64,000 nt of DNA from Paraflavitalea pollutisoli. Lineage in GTDB: Bacteria > Bacteroidota > Bacteroidia > Chitinophagales > Chitinophagaceae. A program made the position numbers and the translations under genes. Shown here piece after piece: positions 44,792-53,178 of this stretch; the first letter of the stretch is position 1; every line of letters starts with the position of its first letter. The stretch covers positions 434,001 through 498,000 of the forward strand of contig NZ_JARKMX010000008.1 of the NCBI RefSeq assembly GCF_029360705.1, in the 5' to 3' direction. The notes beneath the pieces are model-generated. The model saw nothing but the letters and a program-made list of their open reading frames with translations, did not search any database and had not been told where the DNA came from.

Positions 44792-44810
44792 GATAGGCAA
44801 TGAGTTATAA
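44715..44810. repeat. Twelve-unit 8-bp tandem repeat (AGGCAnnn), site 2
   Basis: Units begin exactly every 8 bp at 44715, 44723, 44731 and so on to 44803. Nine of twelve are (A/G)GGCAnnn; the others read AGTGAAAT, AGTAAGAT and AGTTATAA. The first nine and a half units lie in the carrier's reading frame, giving an 8-residue amino-acid repeat because 24 bp is three units; the rest follow the stop. Confidence 0.85.
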
Positions 44811-44891
44811 GCCAGGCATGAAGGGATCCGGGAAATCCGGCAATCAGCGGAACAAGCAGGTAAAAAAATGTCCATTACAAAAACATGATCT

Positions 44892-45836
44892 ATGCAAATA
44901 AATAAAATCATACTACTGTGTTGCGTGATGCACTGTGCAGGCAGCGCATACAGCCAGCAGATCTCGCGTGATCAGTTGATCGCGCTCACACCCGAGTGGA
45001 AGGGCGAACGATTCAAGGACGGTCGTCCTAAAGTGTCTGACAGCCTGTTGGATCGAATGAAGCTGGTAACACTCGAAGAAGCCTGGGCAGTATTGCGCAA
45101 TGAAAACTATAAACATCAGTACGATGGTGACTGGAAGACCATCAACCCGGATAGTGTACTGGTGGGGCGCGCAGTGACGGCCATCTTTATGCCGGGCAGA
45201 CCGGATATACATCGGGTCATCGATCAGTTTGGGGTACGCGATAAACGGGTGAAGTCACAGAACTCCTGGCCCATCGATCTGTTGGTGAAACGCGATGTGT
45301 ATGTCGTCGATCAGTTTGATGCCTACGAAGACGGGCCGACCATCGGCGATAACCTGGGCAATTCCATTTATGCCAAGACGGGCAATGGCATCGTGTACGA
45401 TGGTGCTGTGCGCGATGTGAAGGGGTTGAAAGAGATTGGCGGCTTTACTTCTTACTTCCGCAGTTACCATCCCTCCCACCACCTCAATAATCCGGCAGGA
45501 GAACTGAATACCACCCTGGTTGGTATCAACCAGCCCACCCGTATCGGTAAGGCGACCGTGATGCCGGGCGATATCGTGCTGGGCCGTGATGGCGGTGTGA
45601 TCTTTATTCCGCCACATCTTGCGGAGAAGGTGATCAAGACTTCGGAGGTCGTACGCCTGCGGGATATGTTTGGCCACCAACGGTTGCGGGAAGGCAAGTA
45701 TACACCCGGACAAATCGATACCCGCTGGAGCGACGATATTGAAAAGGATTTCTCGCAATGGCTCAATGAACACATCAATGACTTACCAGTGCCCAGGAGC
45801 CAGATCCAGGAAATCCTGAAAGGGAGGACGTGGTAA
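44892..45836 (+). CDS. Exported RraA/HMG-aldolase-like protein, copy 2
   Basis: 314 residues with a Sec signal peptide (IILLCCVMHCAGSAYSQ). Same architecture as copy 1: LTPEWKGER, IGDNLGNSIYAK, and D-x20-R-D at D153 and R174-D175, which fall at the same residue numbers, plus the shared C-terminal FGHQRLREGKYTPGQIDT. Probably arose with copy 1 by duplication. Its mid-region insert (YHPSHHLNNPAGELNT) differs from copy 1, so substrate preference may differ. Followed by 8-bp repeat site 3 and then a Tat-signal enolase-superfamily gene. Confidence 0.87.
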   Translation: MQINKIILLCCVMHCAGSAYSQQISRDQLIALTPEWKGERFKDGRPKVSDSLLDRMKLVTLEEAWAVLRNENYKHQYDGDWKTINPDSVLVGRAVTAIFMPGRPDIHRVIDQFGVRDKRVKSQNSWPIDLLVKRDVYVVDQFDAYEDGPTIGDNLGNSIYAKTGNGIVYDGAVRDVKGLKEIGGFTSYFRSYHPSHHLNNPAGELNTTLVGINQPTRIGKATVMPGDIVLGRDGGVIFIPPHLAEKVIKTSEVVRLRDMFGHQRLREGKYTPGQIDTRWSDDIEKDFSQWLNEHINDLPVPRSQIQEILKGRTW

Positions 45837-45839
45837 GGA

Positions 45840-45911
45840 AGGCAACCAGGCAACAAGGCACCGAGGCAACGAGGAGAGGCAGAATACAGGCAGCGAGCCA
45901 TGAAGGCAACC
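45840..45911. repeat. 8-bp AGGCAnnn tandem repeat, site 3
   Basis: Starts at 45840, 45848, 45856 and 45864 are exact 8-bp steps (AGGCAACC, AGGCAACA, AGGCACCG, AGGCAACG); after a phase slip the pattern resumes at 45888, 45896 and 45904. It begins 4 bp after the RraA-like stop codon. Confidence 0.8.
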
Positions 45912-45963
45912 GGTCATAGAGGAGCAACCCATTTACCAACTAAAACACCAATAACTACTATCC

Positions 45964-47244
45964 ATGTCACACAACAATACCAGAAGATCGTTTTTAAGCA
46001 AGGCAGCCATCGCAGCAGCCATGACACCACTGGCAGGCTTATCTGCCTTTGGGCGGGAGTATGAAACAGCCATAGATCAGATCGACAAGACGTCTCCCCC
46101 CTCCGACCTCAAGATCACCGACGTGAAATGCGGTTATATAAAGGGTAGCTTGTTTGTCAAGATCTACAGCAACCAGGATATCTGGGGATGTGGTGAAGGC
46201 GTGGATGCTGTTCCCGGCACTTATCACCTGGTGAAGAATTTCGGGGCCAGGATCAAGGGTAAGAATCCGCTGAATGTGCATCGCTTGTTTGAAGATATCC
46301 GGAAGTCTGGATTCTTCCAGGGCGCGCAGTCGGGCATGTATGTGGCTGTATTGTCGGCCATCGAGGCGGCGTTGTGGGACCTGGCGGGTAAGGCACTGAA
46401 GTTACCGGTCTATCAATTGCTGGGTGGTAAGTTCCGCGACAAGGTTCGTGTCTATTGTGATACGGCGTTGTATCAGCGCAACCTGCCCAAACCTTCCGAC
46501 TTTGCAGACGCTGCGAAGAAAGCGAAGCAAATGGGCTTTAATGCCATCAAGTTTGACCTCGACCAGGGCAATGATCCCAAGAAGTACGATTACTACAACT
46601 GGACGGCCAGTCCGGCCGAGTTGCAACGGATGTATGATCAACTGGCGGCGGCCCGTGAAGCCGTAGGTCCGGAGATCGATATCTGTGCAGACATGCACGG
46701 CCGTTATGATGCGGTGACCGGACAGGCGATCGCCAAACGCGTAGAGCCGTTGAACCTGATGTGGCTGGAAGAACCAATACCTGCCGAGAATGTGGAGGCT
46801 TATAAGTTGATCACTGAATCGACCAGCACGCCGATCTGTGCCGGTGAAAATCATTACCTGGCCTATGGCTTTCGACGCATGTTGGAGATCGGCGCTGTCG
46901 ACATCGTGATGCCCGATCTGCAGAAATGTGGTGGCCTGGGTGAAGGCCAACGCATCGCCAACCTGGCCAACCTCTATTATGTGCCGTTTGCCCCGCATAT
47001 GGTGGCTTCGTACTTAGGGGCGATGGCTTGCGCACATGTGTGTGCGTCGGTGCCCAATTTCATGATCATGGAATGGCAGTCTTACTTCCATACCGACCCA
47101 ATGTTCAAGGAGATTGTGACCTACGATGGAGAATGGGTGAAGGATAGCTTTATTACCGTCTCTGAGAAACCCGGTATCGGTGTGGAGATCAATGAAGCCG
47201 GCATGAAGAAGTATGCCATTCCGGGCGTGCCGTTTTTTGAGTAG
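45964..47244 (+). CDS. Tat-exported enolase-superfamily (mandelate racemase-like) enzyme, copy 2
   Basis: 426 residues. The start has a twin-arginine signal (NTRRSFLSKAAIAAAM). Catalytic and metal residues of the superfamily are placed as expected: K196-x-D198 (IKFD), D243 (CADMHG), E269 or E270 (WLEEPIP), E295 (AGENHY) and H345 (FAPHM). The MPDLQKCGG segment resembles galactonate/fuconate-type dehydratases. Predicted reaction: dehydration of an aldonic acid to a 2-keto-3-deoxy acid, apparently outside the cytoplasm. It is only moderately similar to copy 1, so the enzymes may have different substrates. A strong terminator follows. Confidence 0.9.
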   Translation: MSHNNTRRSFLSKAAIAAAMTPLAGLSAFGREYETAIDQIDKTSPPSDLKITDVKCGYIKGSLFVKIYSNQDIWGCGEGVDAVPGTYHLVKNFGARIKGKNPLNVHRLFEDIRKSGFFQGAQSGMYVAVLSAIEAALWDLAGKALKLPVYQLLGGKFRDKVRVYCDTALYQRNLPKPSDFADAAKKAKQMGFNAIKFDLDQGNDPKKYDYYNWTASPAELQRMYDQLAAAREAVGPEIDICADMHGRYDAVTGQAIAKRVEPLNLMWLEEPIPAENVEAYKLITESTSTPICAGENHYLAYGFRRMLEIGAVDIVMPDLQKCGGLGEGQRIANLANLYYVPFAPHMVASYLGAMACAHVCASVPNFMIMEWQSYFHTDPMFKEIVTYDGEWVKDSFITVSEKPGIGVEINEAGMKKYAIPGVPFFE

Positions 47245-47259
47245 GTTGCCCGAATTTAT

Positions 47260-47300
47260 AACAACAGGCCCTTCCCTTTTGTGGAAGGGCCTTGTTGTTT
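47260..47300 (+). terminator. Terminator after the exported enolase/RraA cluster
   Basis: A long stem with one bulged T (about 47260-47275 with 47283-47299), GC-rich at its apex and closing in TTGTTGTTT, 16 bp past the copy-2 enolase-type stop. Confidence 0.82.
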
Positions 47301-47393
47301 CAGCTTCTGGATTTCGTGGTGGTATTATGTTTTACAAATGGATCAGCATTGACGGGGAATGCTTAATGTACAGAATTAAATACTGGACTATCT

Positions 47394-48197
47394 ATGAAAC
47401 CATTTGAAAACAAGACCATCATCGTTACCGGTGCGGCCATGGGACTGGGCTTCGCCGCTGCTAAATACCTTGCTCAGCAGGGAGCGGTAGTAACACTTGT
47501 AGATTACAACAAGAAAAGTCTGGATGATGCCAAAGCTGATATTATCCGGAGTTCACCCGAAGCCAATTTGTTGACCGTGGTGGCCGATGTGTCGGATGAG
47601 CAGGCCGTGAAAGGTTATGTGGATCAAACCGTGCAGGCAACAGGGCGCATCGACGGGCTCTACAACAACGCCGGCATCGAGGGCAAACAGGCACCCATGA
47701 TCGCTTATGATCTGGCTGTTTTTAAGAAAGTCATCGACATCAATATCCTGGGTGTATACTTTGGTATGCGTTATGTGATCCCCGTCATGCAGCGACAACA
47801 ATTTGGACGCATCGTCAATGTTGCCTCTGTAGGTGGTATTCGTGGTGTGCTGAACCAGACGGCCTACGTGGCGAGCAAGCACGCCGTGTCGGGGCTCACC
47901 AAGAACGCCGCCCTGGAGTATGCCAAAGACAATATCATTACCAATGCCATTGCCCCCGGCGCCATTCTGACGCCCATGGTGGCGGAGGCTTTCAAGCAAG
48001 TGAATCCTTCCGATCCCAAGGCGGCGGAAAAGGAATATGCCAAACACAATCCCACCAAACGCCTGGGGCAACCTGAAGAAGTTGCCAAGCTCGTTGCTTT
48101 CCTGCTCAGTGAAGATTGCTCGTATGTGAACGGGCAAACCATTGCGGTAGATGGCGGGGAGTCCAATTACTACGGCAATCCGCCGGCAGATGAATAG
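47394..48197 (+). CDS. SDR family NAD(P)-dependent oxidoreductase
   Basis: 267 residues, cytoplasmic. Cofactor motif TGAAMGLG at residues 12-19, LVDYNKK specificity loop (an Asp after beta-2 favours NAD), NNAG near 90, and the catalytic Y158-x3-K162 (YVASK). C-terminal GQTIAVDGGE is typical. Classical short-chain dehydrogenase, likely acting on a sugar or sugar acid given the neighbouring sugar-acid genes, but separated from them by a terminator. Reaction not determinable. Confidence 0.9.
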   Translation: MKPFENKTIIVTGAAMGLGFAAAKYLAQQGAVVTLVDYNKKSLDDAKADIIRSSPEANLLTVVADVSDEQAVKGYVDQTVQATGRIDGLYNNAGIEGKQAPMIAYDLAVFKKVIDINILGVYFGMRYVIPVMQRQQFGRIVNVASVGGIRGVLNQTAYVASKHAVSGLTKNAALEYAKDNIITNAIAPGAILTPMVAEAFKQVNPSDPKAAEKEYAKHNPTKRLGQPEEVAKLVAFLLSEDCSYVNGQTIAVDGGESNYYGNPPADE

Positions 48198-48221
48198 CGG
48201 AAATTGATCATTGCGTATAAT

Positions 48222-48260
48222 AACAAGGGCCTGCCTCCAGACGGAGGCAGACCCTTGTTG
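48222..48260. terminator. Bidirectional terminator between SDR and GH127-type genes
   Basis: A near-perfect inverted repeat (CTGCCTCC/GGAGGCAG core extended by CAAGGG/CCCTTG arms past one mismatch) lies between convergent stops at 48197 and 48264. AT-rich flanks on both sides. Confidence 0.78.
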
Positions 48261-48263
48261 TAT

Positions 48264-50255
48264 TTATTTCCTTCCCACCAACGGGAACTGTGATATTCTC
48301 AGTGTCGTGGCACCGTAAGGCACCAGGATGATGTCTTCTTCTTCCTGCGCAGCTTCCAGCAGGTAAATGGGACTGTAAGGTAACTGACCCGTCATACCAT
48401 TGTACAATTGCCAGGAAGGTATACGTTTGGCTTTGGTCCTGATCTGGATTGGGTTGTTGTCCAGGTTCCAGGGATAGTTCGTTTGCTTGCCGGTTGTTTC
48501 CACTTTGAAGTACTGGTCCAGTTTTTCATTCGGCATATCGAACAGACCATAATTCCAGGGCGTGGTAGGATGCACTTCATAATACGATTCGCCGTACTCT
48601 TGCGGGTCTTTGGTATTCGTCACCTTGCGCCACTCCTCTCCCATCTTCAAGGCATACGTAATCGGCCCCCGCTCGATGGACATCGACTGCTCGTACCACC
48701 GGTTGCGGAAGATATGCATGGGTAACACGAGTTCTACTACATCGCCTGGCTTCCAGGTACGGGTGATCTTGATTACCTGGTTGCCTTTCGCTTCCCGGTC
48801 TGTCTGCCCATTGATCTTCACCGTGGCCAGTTTGCACCAGGCAGGTATGCGGAGGTGCAAAGGATAGGTGGCGGTTTGTTTGCCCTGCACCGTAAAGCGG
48901 ATGCTTTCGCCAAAGGGATAACCTGTTTCTTCTTTCCAGCTGACGGTAGTACCATCGGCCACCTTCGTGGTCACTTCACTGGGGGCATATACCAGGGCTG
49001 CAATGCCTTTGTCGGCGGTCGTGTACCAAAGATTCTGTGTAAACTTTGGCCAACCCTGGTGCATATTGGACGTGCAGCAGGGATAACCGATGAGCAAACC
49101 AAAGGTGACATCCGTACCGCCATGGTTCTCGCAAAAGTTGCGCATCTGGCGGGTCAGCATTACCTGGTTGGCCTGTTGAAAGTATTGGTGGGTCTGGAAG
49201 TCGTCGGAGATCTGCGTGGGCAACGCATTGAAGGCGATCTTCTCCAGCTTGTCGGCATAGTCTACGTCGCCGGTGATCTCCAGCGCCGTTTCGAGAGAGT
49301 ACATCATTTCAACGGCGCTGCATAGTTCAGAACCTTGTGTGGGGTTGTTGCCATGCAGTCCTTCGTCACCGCCGTACAGGCCATGCGCCATGCCGTTGTA
49401 CTGGCGCAGGTCGGCAAAACCTTTCTTCATCGCATCGAGGTATTGTTGCTCCGGATGGTGCTGGTAATAGACGATCGGCGTTTTAATGCCCTGTGCCAGG
49501 TTCACACAATGGATGGTATTGAGGCGCGACAACATATCGGTTTGCAGAAACCCTTTGGTGAAATCGAAGGTCTGTTTGTGCAGCAGGTCGCCGAGTTTCA
49601 ACAGGAAACCATCTTTGGTAATATTGTATAGCCAATAAACGATTTGCAGGTTGTCGCCACCGCGGTAGCGTGCCCAGAAGGTCCAGTGATCGAGCGGTGT
49701 TTGTGGTAACTCTTTCAGCTGGTAGCGAAAGTAATTGGTCATCAGTTTGATGACGCGTGGGTCATTGGTGGCAGAATAATACTGTTTGAGGATCTTCAGC
49801 ATCACCATCTTGGGCCACCAATCGCGGGCGTTGTCGCGCTGGATGCCGCGCTCGCCGGGATAGTCTTTGGTCGGGCCAAAATGTCCGTCGGGTGTTTGAC
49901 TTTTGATCGCCCATTCTACCCAGGGTTTCACTTTTGCGATCAGGGCTTTGTCGTCGAGGATATAAGCCAGTGGCAACAGGCCATCGACCCAGTAAGGGCC
50001 ACGCTCCCACTGGTCGCCATCACCGCCCAACCAGCCATTTCGCGGTCCCATGACCAATGGGTACAATTGGTCCAGCTGGCCGGTAGCCCCTTTCTGCTGT
50101 GTGACCAGCATTTCGCGTAGCCAGCCTTGTGGTTTGATGGCGCCGAGGGGTATTTCGTGGTACGGATTGGGCCGCAGCTGAGCGGTGGCCGTACTGGTGG
50201 CGAACAGCACGATCGCTGCCAGTTTGGGGAAGGATAGCTTTTTCGTCGATGGCAT
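48264..50255 (-). CDS. GH127/DUF1680-type beta-L-arabinofuranosidase
   Basis: 663 residues with a Sec signal peptide (AAIVLFATSTATAQ). The (alpha/alpha)6 catalytic domain has the zinc-thiolate site of the family: E310 and C312 (SELCS), with C393-C394 (YPCCTSN). C393 would be the nucleophile and a glutamate near 298 (GDEGLHGNN) the acid/base. A C-terminal beta-sandwich follows. GH127/GH146 enzymes release L-arabinofuranose from plant glycans and glycoproteins. It suits the pentonate-type dehydratase in the neighbouring operon, but its own transcription is separate. GH146 or a related DUF1680 subgroup cannot be excluded. Confidence 0.85.
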   Translation of the reverse strand: MPSTKKLSFPKLAAIVLFATSTATAQLRPNPYHEIPLGAIKPQGWLREMLVTQQKGATGQLDQLYPLVMGPRNGWLGGDGDQWERGPYWVDGLLPLAYILDDKALIAKVKPWVEWAIKSQTPDGHFGPTKDYPGERGIQRDNARDWWPKMVMLKILKQYYSATNDPRVIKLMTNYFRYQLKELPQTPLDHWTFWARYRGGDNLQIVYWLYNITKDGFLLKLGDLLHKQTFDFTKGFLQTDMLSRLNTIHCVNLAQGIKTPIVYYQHHPEQQYLDAMKKGFADLRQYNGMAHGLYGGDEGLHGNNPTQGSELCSAVEMMYSLETALEITGDVDYADKLEKIAFNALPTQISDDFQTHQYFQQANQVMLTRQMRNFCENHGGTDVTFGLLIGYPCCTSNMHQGWPKFTQNLWYTTADKGIAALVYAPSEVTTKVADGTTVSWKEETGYPFGESIRFTVQGKQTATYPLHLRIPAWCKLATVKINGQTDREAKGNQVIKITRTWKPGDVVELVLPMHIFRNRWYEQSMSIERGPITYALKMGEEWRKVTNTKDPQEYGESYYEVHPTTPWNYGLFDMPNEKLDQYFKVETTGKQTNYPWNLDNNPIQIRTKAKRIPSWQLYNGMTGQLPYSPIYLLEAAQEEEDIILVPYGATTLRISQFPLVGRK

Positions 50256-50361
50256 GGTTGAGTTTGTGTGTTTTACTTGTCAATGGGCGTTTGCGTCGTG
50301 AATGTAGGTGCTGGCAGGACGGTACGGGGTGCGCTTTGTCTCAATACTTCCACAAATCGTC

Positions 50362-51176
50362 TCAGTGGCTTTTCCCGCCACGTTGCAGCCTGCCTTTGAT
50401 CATCCAGACTTCTGTACGCGGGCCATACGCATTGGTACTGGTCAGCGCAATGATGGTATCATCGTCCAGTATACAGAGGCTATTCCACAAGCCATTCTTG
50501 TTGGGTGGTATGGGAAAGGGCGAAGACTTGCTGGTAAACTGCCCGGCTGCTGCATTACCGATCACGACTTTCATCTCGGCGTTTTCCATTTTGTGGGTGC
50601 GGCCCTCGGTACCCTGGTAAGATAGAATGGTTTCTCCGGTACTGAGTTGCCGGAGGTAAGGTGCACCCGCATAGGTGACTTCCTCCACTTTTTCGGCCAG
50701 GGCATACTGACGATGCGGGTCATCGGCGCCTATTGTTTGCTGCCAATTCTCCGGAATGCTGTTGTGGATGATGTAGGGTTTGAAGTTAGCGCCTGCATTG
50801 TCTTCTATCGCGAAGACGATGCTGTGTTGGTCTTTGAGCAGTATCGGAACCGGCATACCGTCACGGTGGCCTGGTCGAAAGCAGGCGATCTCCGGAGCGG
50901 TGGTCCAGGTGTGGCCGTCGTTGCTGTGGGTGGCCACTACACTCCCCTCCTGTCGTAAATGGTCAGCAGCGTTTTGCCCGGCAATTGCACCATGCGGGCG
51001 TAACCGTTGTAGCGGGCACCTGCGGAGGAGATCTTTACGCGCGTGGTGGAATCCCAGGCGATGTAGGGGGCGGCTGGCTGGTGGTGCATACGGCCGGTGG
51101 TGCAACTCTTGCTGCCTATCGCAAGGAGTAGCATCGTTGCGTAAAAGAGTTTTTTCACGCAGACAAAATAAGGCAT
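50362..51176 (-). pseudogene. Frameshifted sialidase/BNR-type exported protein
   Basis: Two frames together make one protein. The first frame (from ATG 51176, or GTG 51158) encodes a lipoprotein-type signal (FYATMLLLAIGSKSC) and the start of a beta-propeller, then stops at 50937. The second frame (to 50362) carries on in a matching sense (VVATHSNDGHTWTT, an Asp-box, then ILSYQGTEGRTHKM and EVWMIKGRL). The break is at the four-G run near 50950; one added G restores a single frame of about 270 residues. This could be a real deletion, programmed frameshift or sequencing error. Function as sialidase-like glycosidase is only probable. Situated between the GH127-type gene and a SUKH gene. Confidence 0.75.
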
Positions 51177-51188
51177 TTATCGGAAGCC

Positions 51189-51920
51189 TTATTTCCCAAA
51201 GAGGCGGGCGAGCCAACCTTTCTTCTTTTTTTGCAATATCCAGACATATACGGTGGGATGCTTCCTGGTCTCGAGTACTTGGCATTTACCCCAATAGAAG
51301 CCATCTCCCGCTGTCGCCTGGCGGAGGTCAGCTACGACATGCTCTTCTTCGGTAAAGGGCAATAGCCATTCGGTCAATGATGGGTTGCTTGCCTTGAATA
51401 CGGCCATGTCTGACATGTTTGGCGCCGATAAATAGACCGTGCCGGTGGAAGGGTGATCTACCCCGATTGGGTGTTTGTCGGGGTTTTGGAAATGGAGCAG
51501 CTGCTGTTGCAGGTATTCATTTAGGGAATTGGCCGTGATGACCAATACGGCGGGGTCGTGACAGGCAAAGAATACTTTACCGAGGCTGCCATCGGGCTTA
51601 ACCTCCAATAGCCAGCAGTTGCCGAGTCCGTCGTTTTGCAGGTTAATGGCCAACGGCATGAGTGCTTCGTAGCCAAATTCACCGAAGCCATTCAGGTGCA
51701 CCAATTCTTCGTATGGATCTTTCCAACCTTTGGAAAAGCGTAATAGGTCCTCCAGTTCTGCCGGTAGTTGTCCTTTGGGAAAGTGATCAGCCAGTTGCTG
51801 TAGTTCGGTCTCAGTTGCCGGAGGCAATAAGGTCAGTTGAAAAGCATCTTCGTCTTCGTCCTCTTCATCAATCTTGTAAACGATGGTCGACAGGGCCTGA
51901 AGTATTTCAATGTTGGTCAT
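51189..51920 (-). CDS. SMI1/KNR4 (SUKH) family protein
   Basis: 243 residues. The N-terminal half fits the SUKH fold: PATETELQQLADHFP...LPAELEDLLRFSKGW, then a beta-rich part with GYEALMPLAINL. Acidic near residue 20 (DEEDEDED). C-terminal third (TPSLTEWLLPFTEEEH region and on) is less conserved. SUKH proteins are frequent immunity proteins of polymorphic toxins, but no toxin gene is nearby, so this may be an orphan immunity or a housekeeping member. Cytoplasmic. Confidence 0.82.
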   Translation of the reverse strand: MTNIEILQALSTIVYKIDEEDEDEDAFQLTLLPPATETELQQLADHFPKGQLPAELEDLLRFSKGWKDPYEELVHLNGFGEFGYEALMPLAINLQNDGLGNCWLLEVKPDGSLGKVFFACHDPAVLVITANSLNEYLQQQLLHFQNPDKHPIGVDHPSTGTVYLSAPNMSDMAVFKASNPSLTEWLLPFTEEEHVVADLRQATAGDGFYWGKCQVLETRKHPTVYVWILQKKKKGWLARLFGK

Positions 51921-52016
51921 GGGGGGTGGGGTTGGGTCCGCAATGTATTCTAATTTGTCCAGGATGGCAAAAGTGCTGGCCCTCAGCCATACATATTATT
52001 GCTGACGGTCTTTATT

Positions 52017-53048
52017 TTAAAAGCCCGTGATCGTCTTTCCATCATAGCGAAACACTGTACTCGCAGGCCCGCGCGCGCCCACCCAAATACTTCCATCCTT
52101 AGCGGCTAATATCCCCAATAAGACAACATTTTCTACTGACACTTTAACTTCTTTTACAGATGGGTTTATAGTGGACAGGGACTGTTCATCATAACAGAAA
52201 ATGCTACTCCCTAAACTAGTCCAGATATTCCCTTTTTTATCTTCGATGATGGCATAAGCCCCTGTCTGTGACTTCTTCGTAACCGTTTTGCCATCGTAGC
52301 GCCAAAGACCATCTTCACCGAACCAAATGTTTCCTTTTTTATCTTCGATGATTGACCAAACGTTGTTAAAGACTTTGCCATCGTTGTTTTTTAGAATGGT
52401 AAATGGTTTTCCCTGCCCGATATCGCCATGCAGGCGGGCATCATACACGAGTATATTTTCTCCCTGTCCCCCAAACCAAAGCTTACCGGTTTTGTCTTCC
52501 AGCAGTAAACGAATATTGTTCGTGGGAAATCCATCTTTTGTGGTAAAGGTCCGGAAAGAGTTCCCATCGTAGCGGCTTGCTCCGAACCAGATATTGCCGG
52601 CTCTGTCTTCATAAATATGGAGCGCTGAACCAATGCCAGTGCCATCCTTTGCTTTAAAAAGCTTAAAGCCTGTCTGTCCGGCAGGCTGCAGGTAAACACC
52701 CGAATCCTGGGAAGCCAACCAAATGTTTCCTTTTTTATCTTCCAGCACATCCCAGAAGGTCGGCCACGCTATGGTGCTTGTCATGTTGGTAAATGAGGTT
52801 CCGTCGTATCGATATACACCTATATAAGAAGCAATTAAAATGTCCCCGTTTTTTGCCTGCCTTATATTCCGAACCATACTCATTGGCACCTTCGAAGCGG
52901 CGGCCTCTTTGAGTTGAGACTCGAATAATCCTGACTGATGCCTCCTGTCATTAGGTTTGGGTACGGTCTGCTGCGCCTGGCCAGGAGTGTGCATGAGCGC
53001 TGCCAGTAGGATGAACAGGCTGATCAAAGCGGTTCCTTTATTTTTCAT
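52017..53048 (-). CDS. Regulator-type beta-propeller protein (reg_prop repeats), no kinase attached
   Basis: 343 residues with a Sec signal peptide (LISLFILLAALMHTPGQAQ, near 26). At least six copies of the two-component-regulator-propeller motif E-D-K-x-G-N-I-W appear, separated by about 45 residues, each with YDG-type turns (VYRYDGTSFTNM). This matches the sensor half of hybrid two-component systems, but no transmembrane, histidine kinase or response-regulator part follows. Predicted soluble or surface-exposed ligand-binding propeller. Function unknown. Confidence 0.85.
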   Translation of the reverse strand: MKNKGTALISLFILLAALMHTPGQAQQTVPKPNDRRHQSGLFESQLKEAAASKVPMSMVRNIRQAKNGDILIASYIGVYRYDGTSFTNMTSTIAWPTFWDVLEDKKGNIWLASQDSGVYLQPAGQTGFKLFKAKDGTGIGSALHIYEDRAGNIWFGASRYDGNSFRTFTTKDGFPTNNIRLLLEDKTGKLWFGGQGENILVYDARLHGDIGQGKPFTILKNNDGKVFNNVWSIIEDKKGNIWFGEDGLWRYDGKTVTKKSQTGAYAIIEDKKGNIWTSLGSSIFCYDEQSLSTINPSVKEVKVSVENVVLLGILAAKDGSIWVGARGPASTVFRYDGKTITGF

Positions 53049-53178
53049 ATCGTATTATGCTTGAGACCGCGAAACTAGTTTGATCCTTGCTGCTTGAAAC
53101 ATCAGGATTGTAAATTAACCTGCAAACTTTGTAAATGTTTGTAAAATCGCCCTGGGCCTTAGCAACTCTTCTAAAGGT

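Noticed and set aside
43479-45911. CRISPR array interpretation of the AGGCA repeats
   Set aside because: Units are only 8 bp with no spacers of uniform size, and no cas genes are present.
50780-51355. Plus-strand open frame opposite the sialidase-like and SUKH genes
   Set aside because: It spans two unrelated real genes on the other strand and is Arg/Ser-rich shadow sequence.
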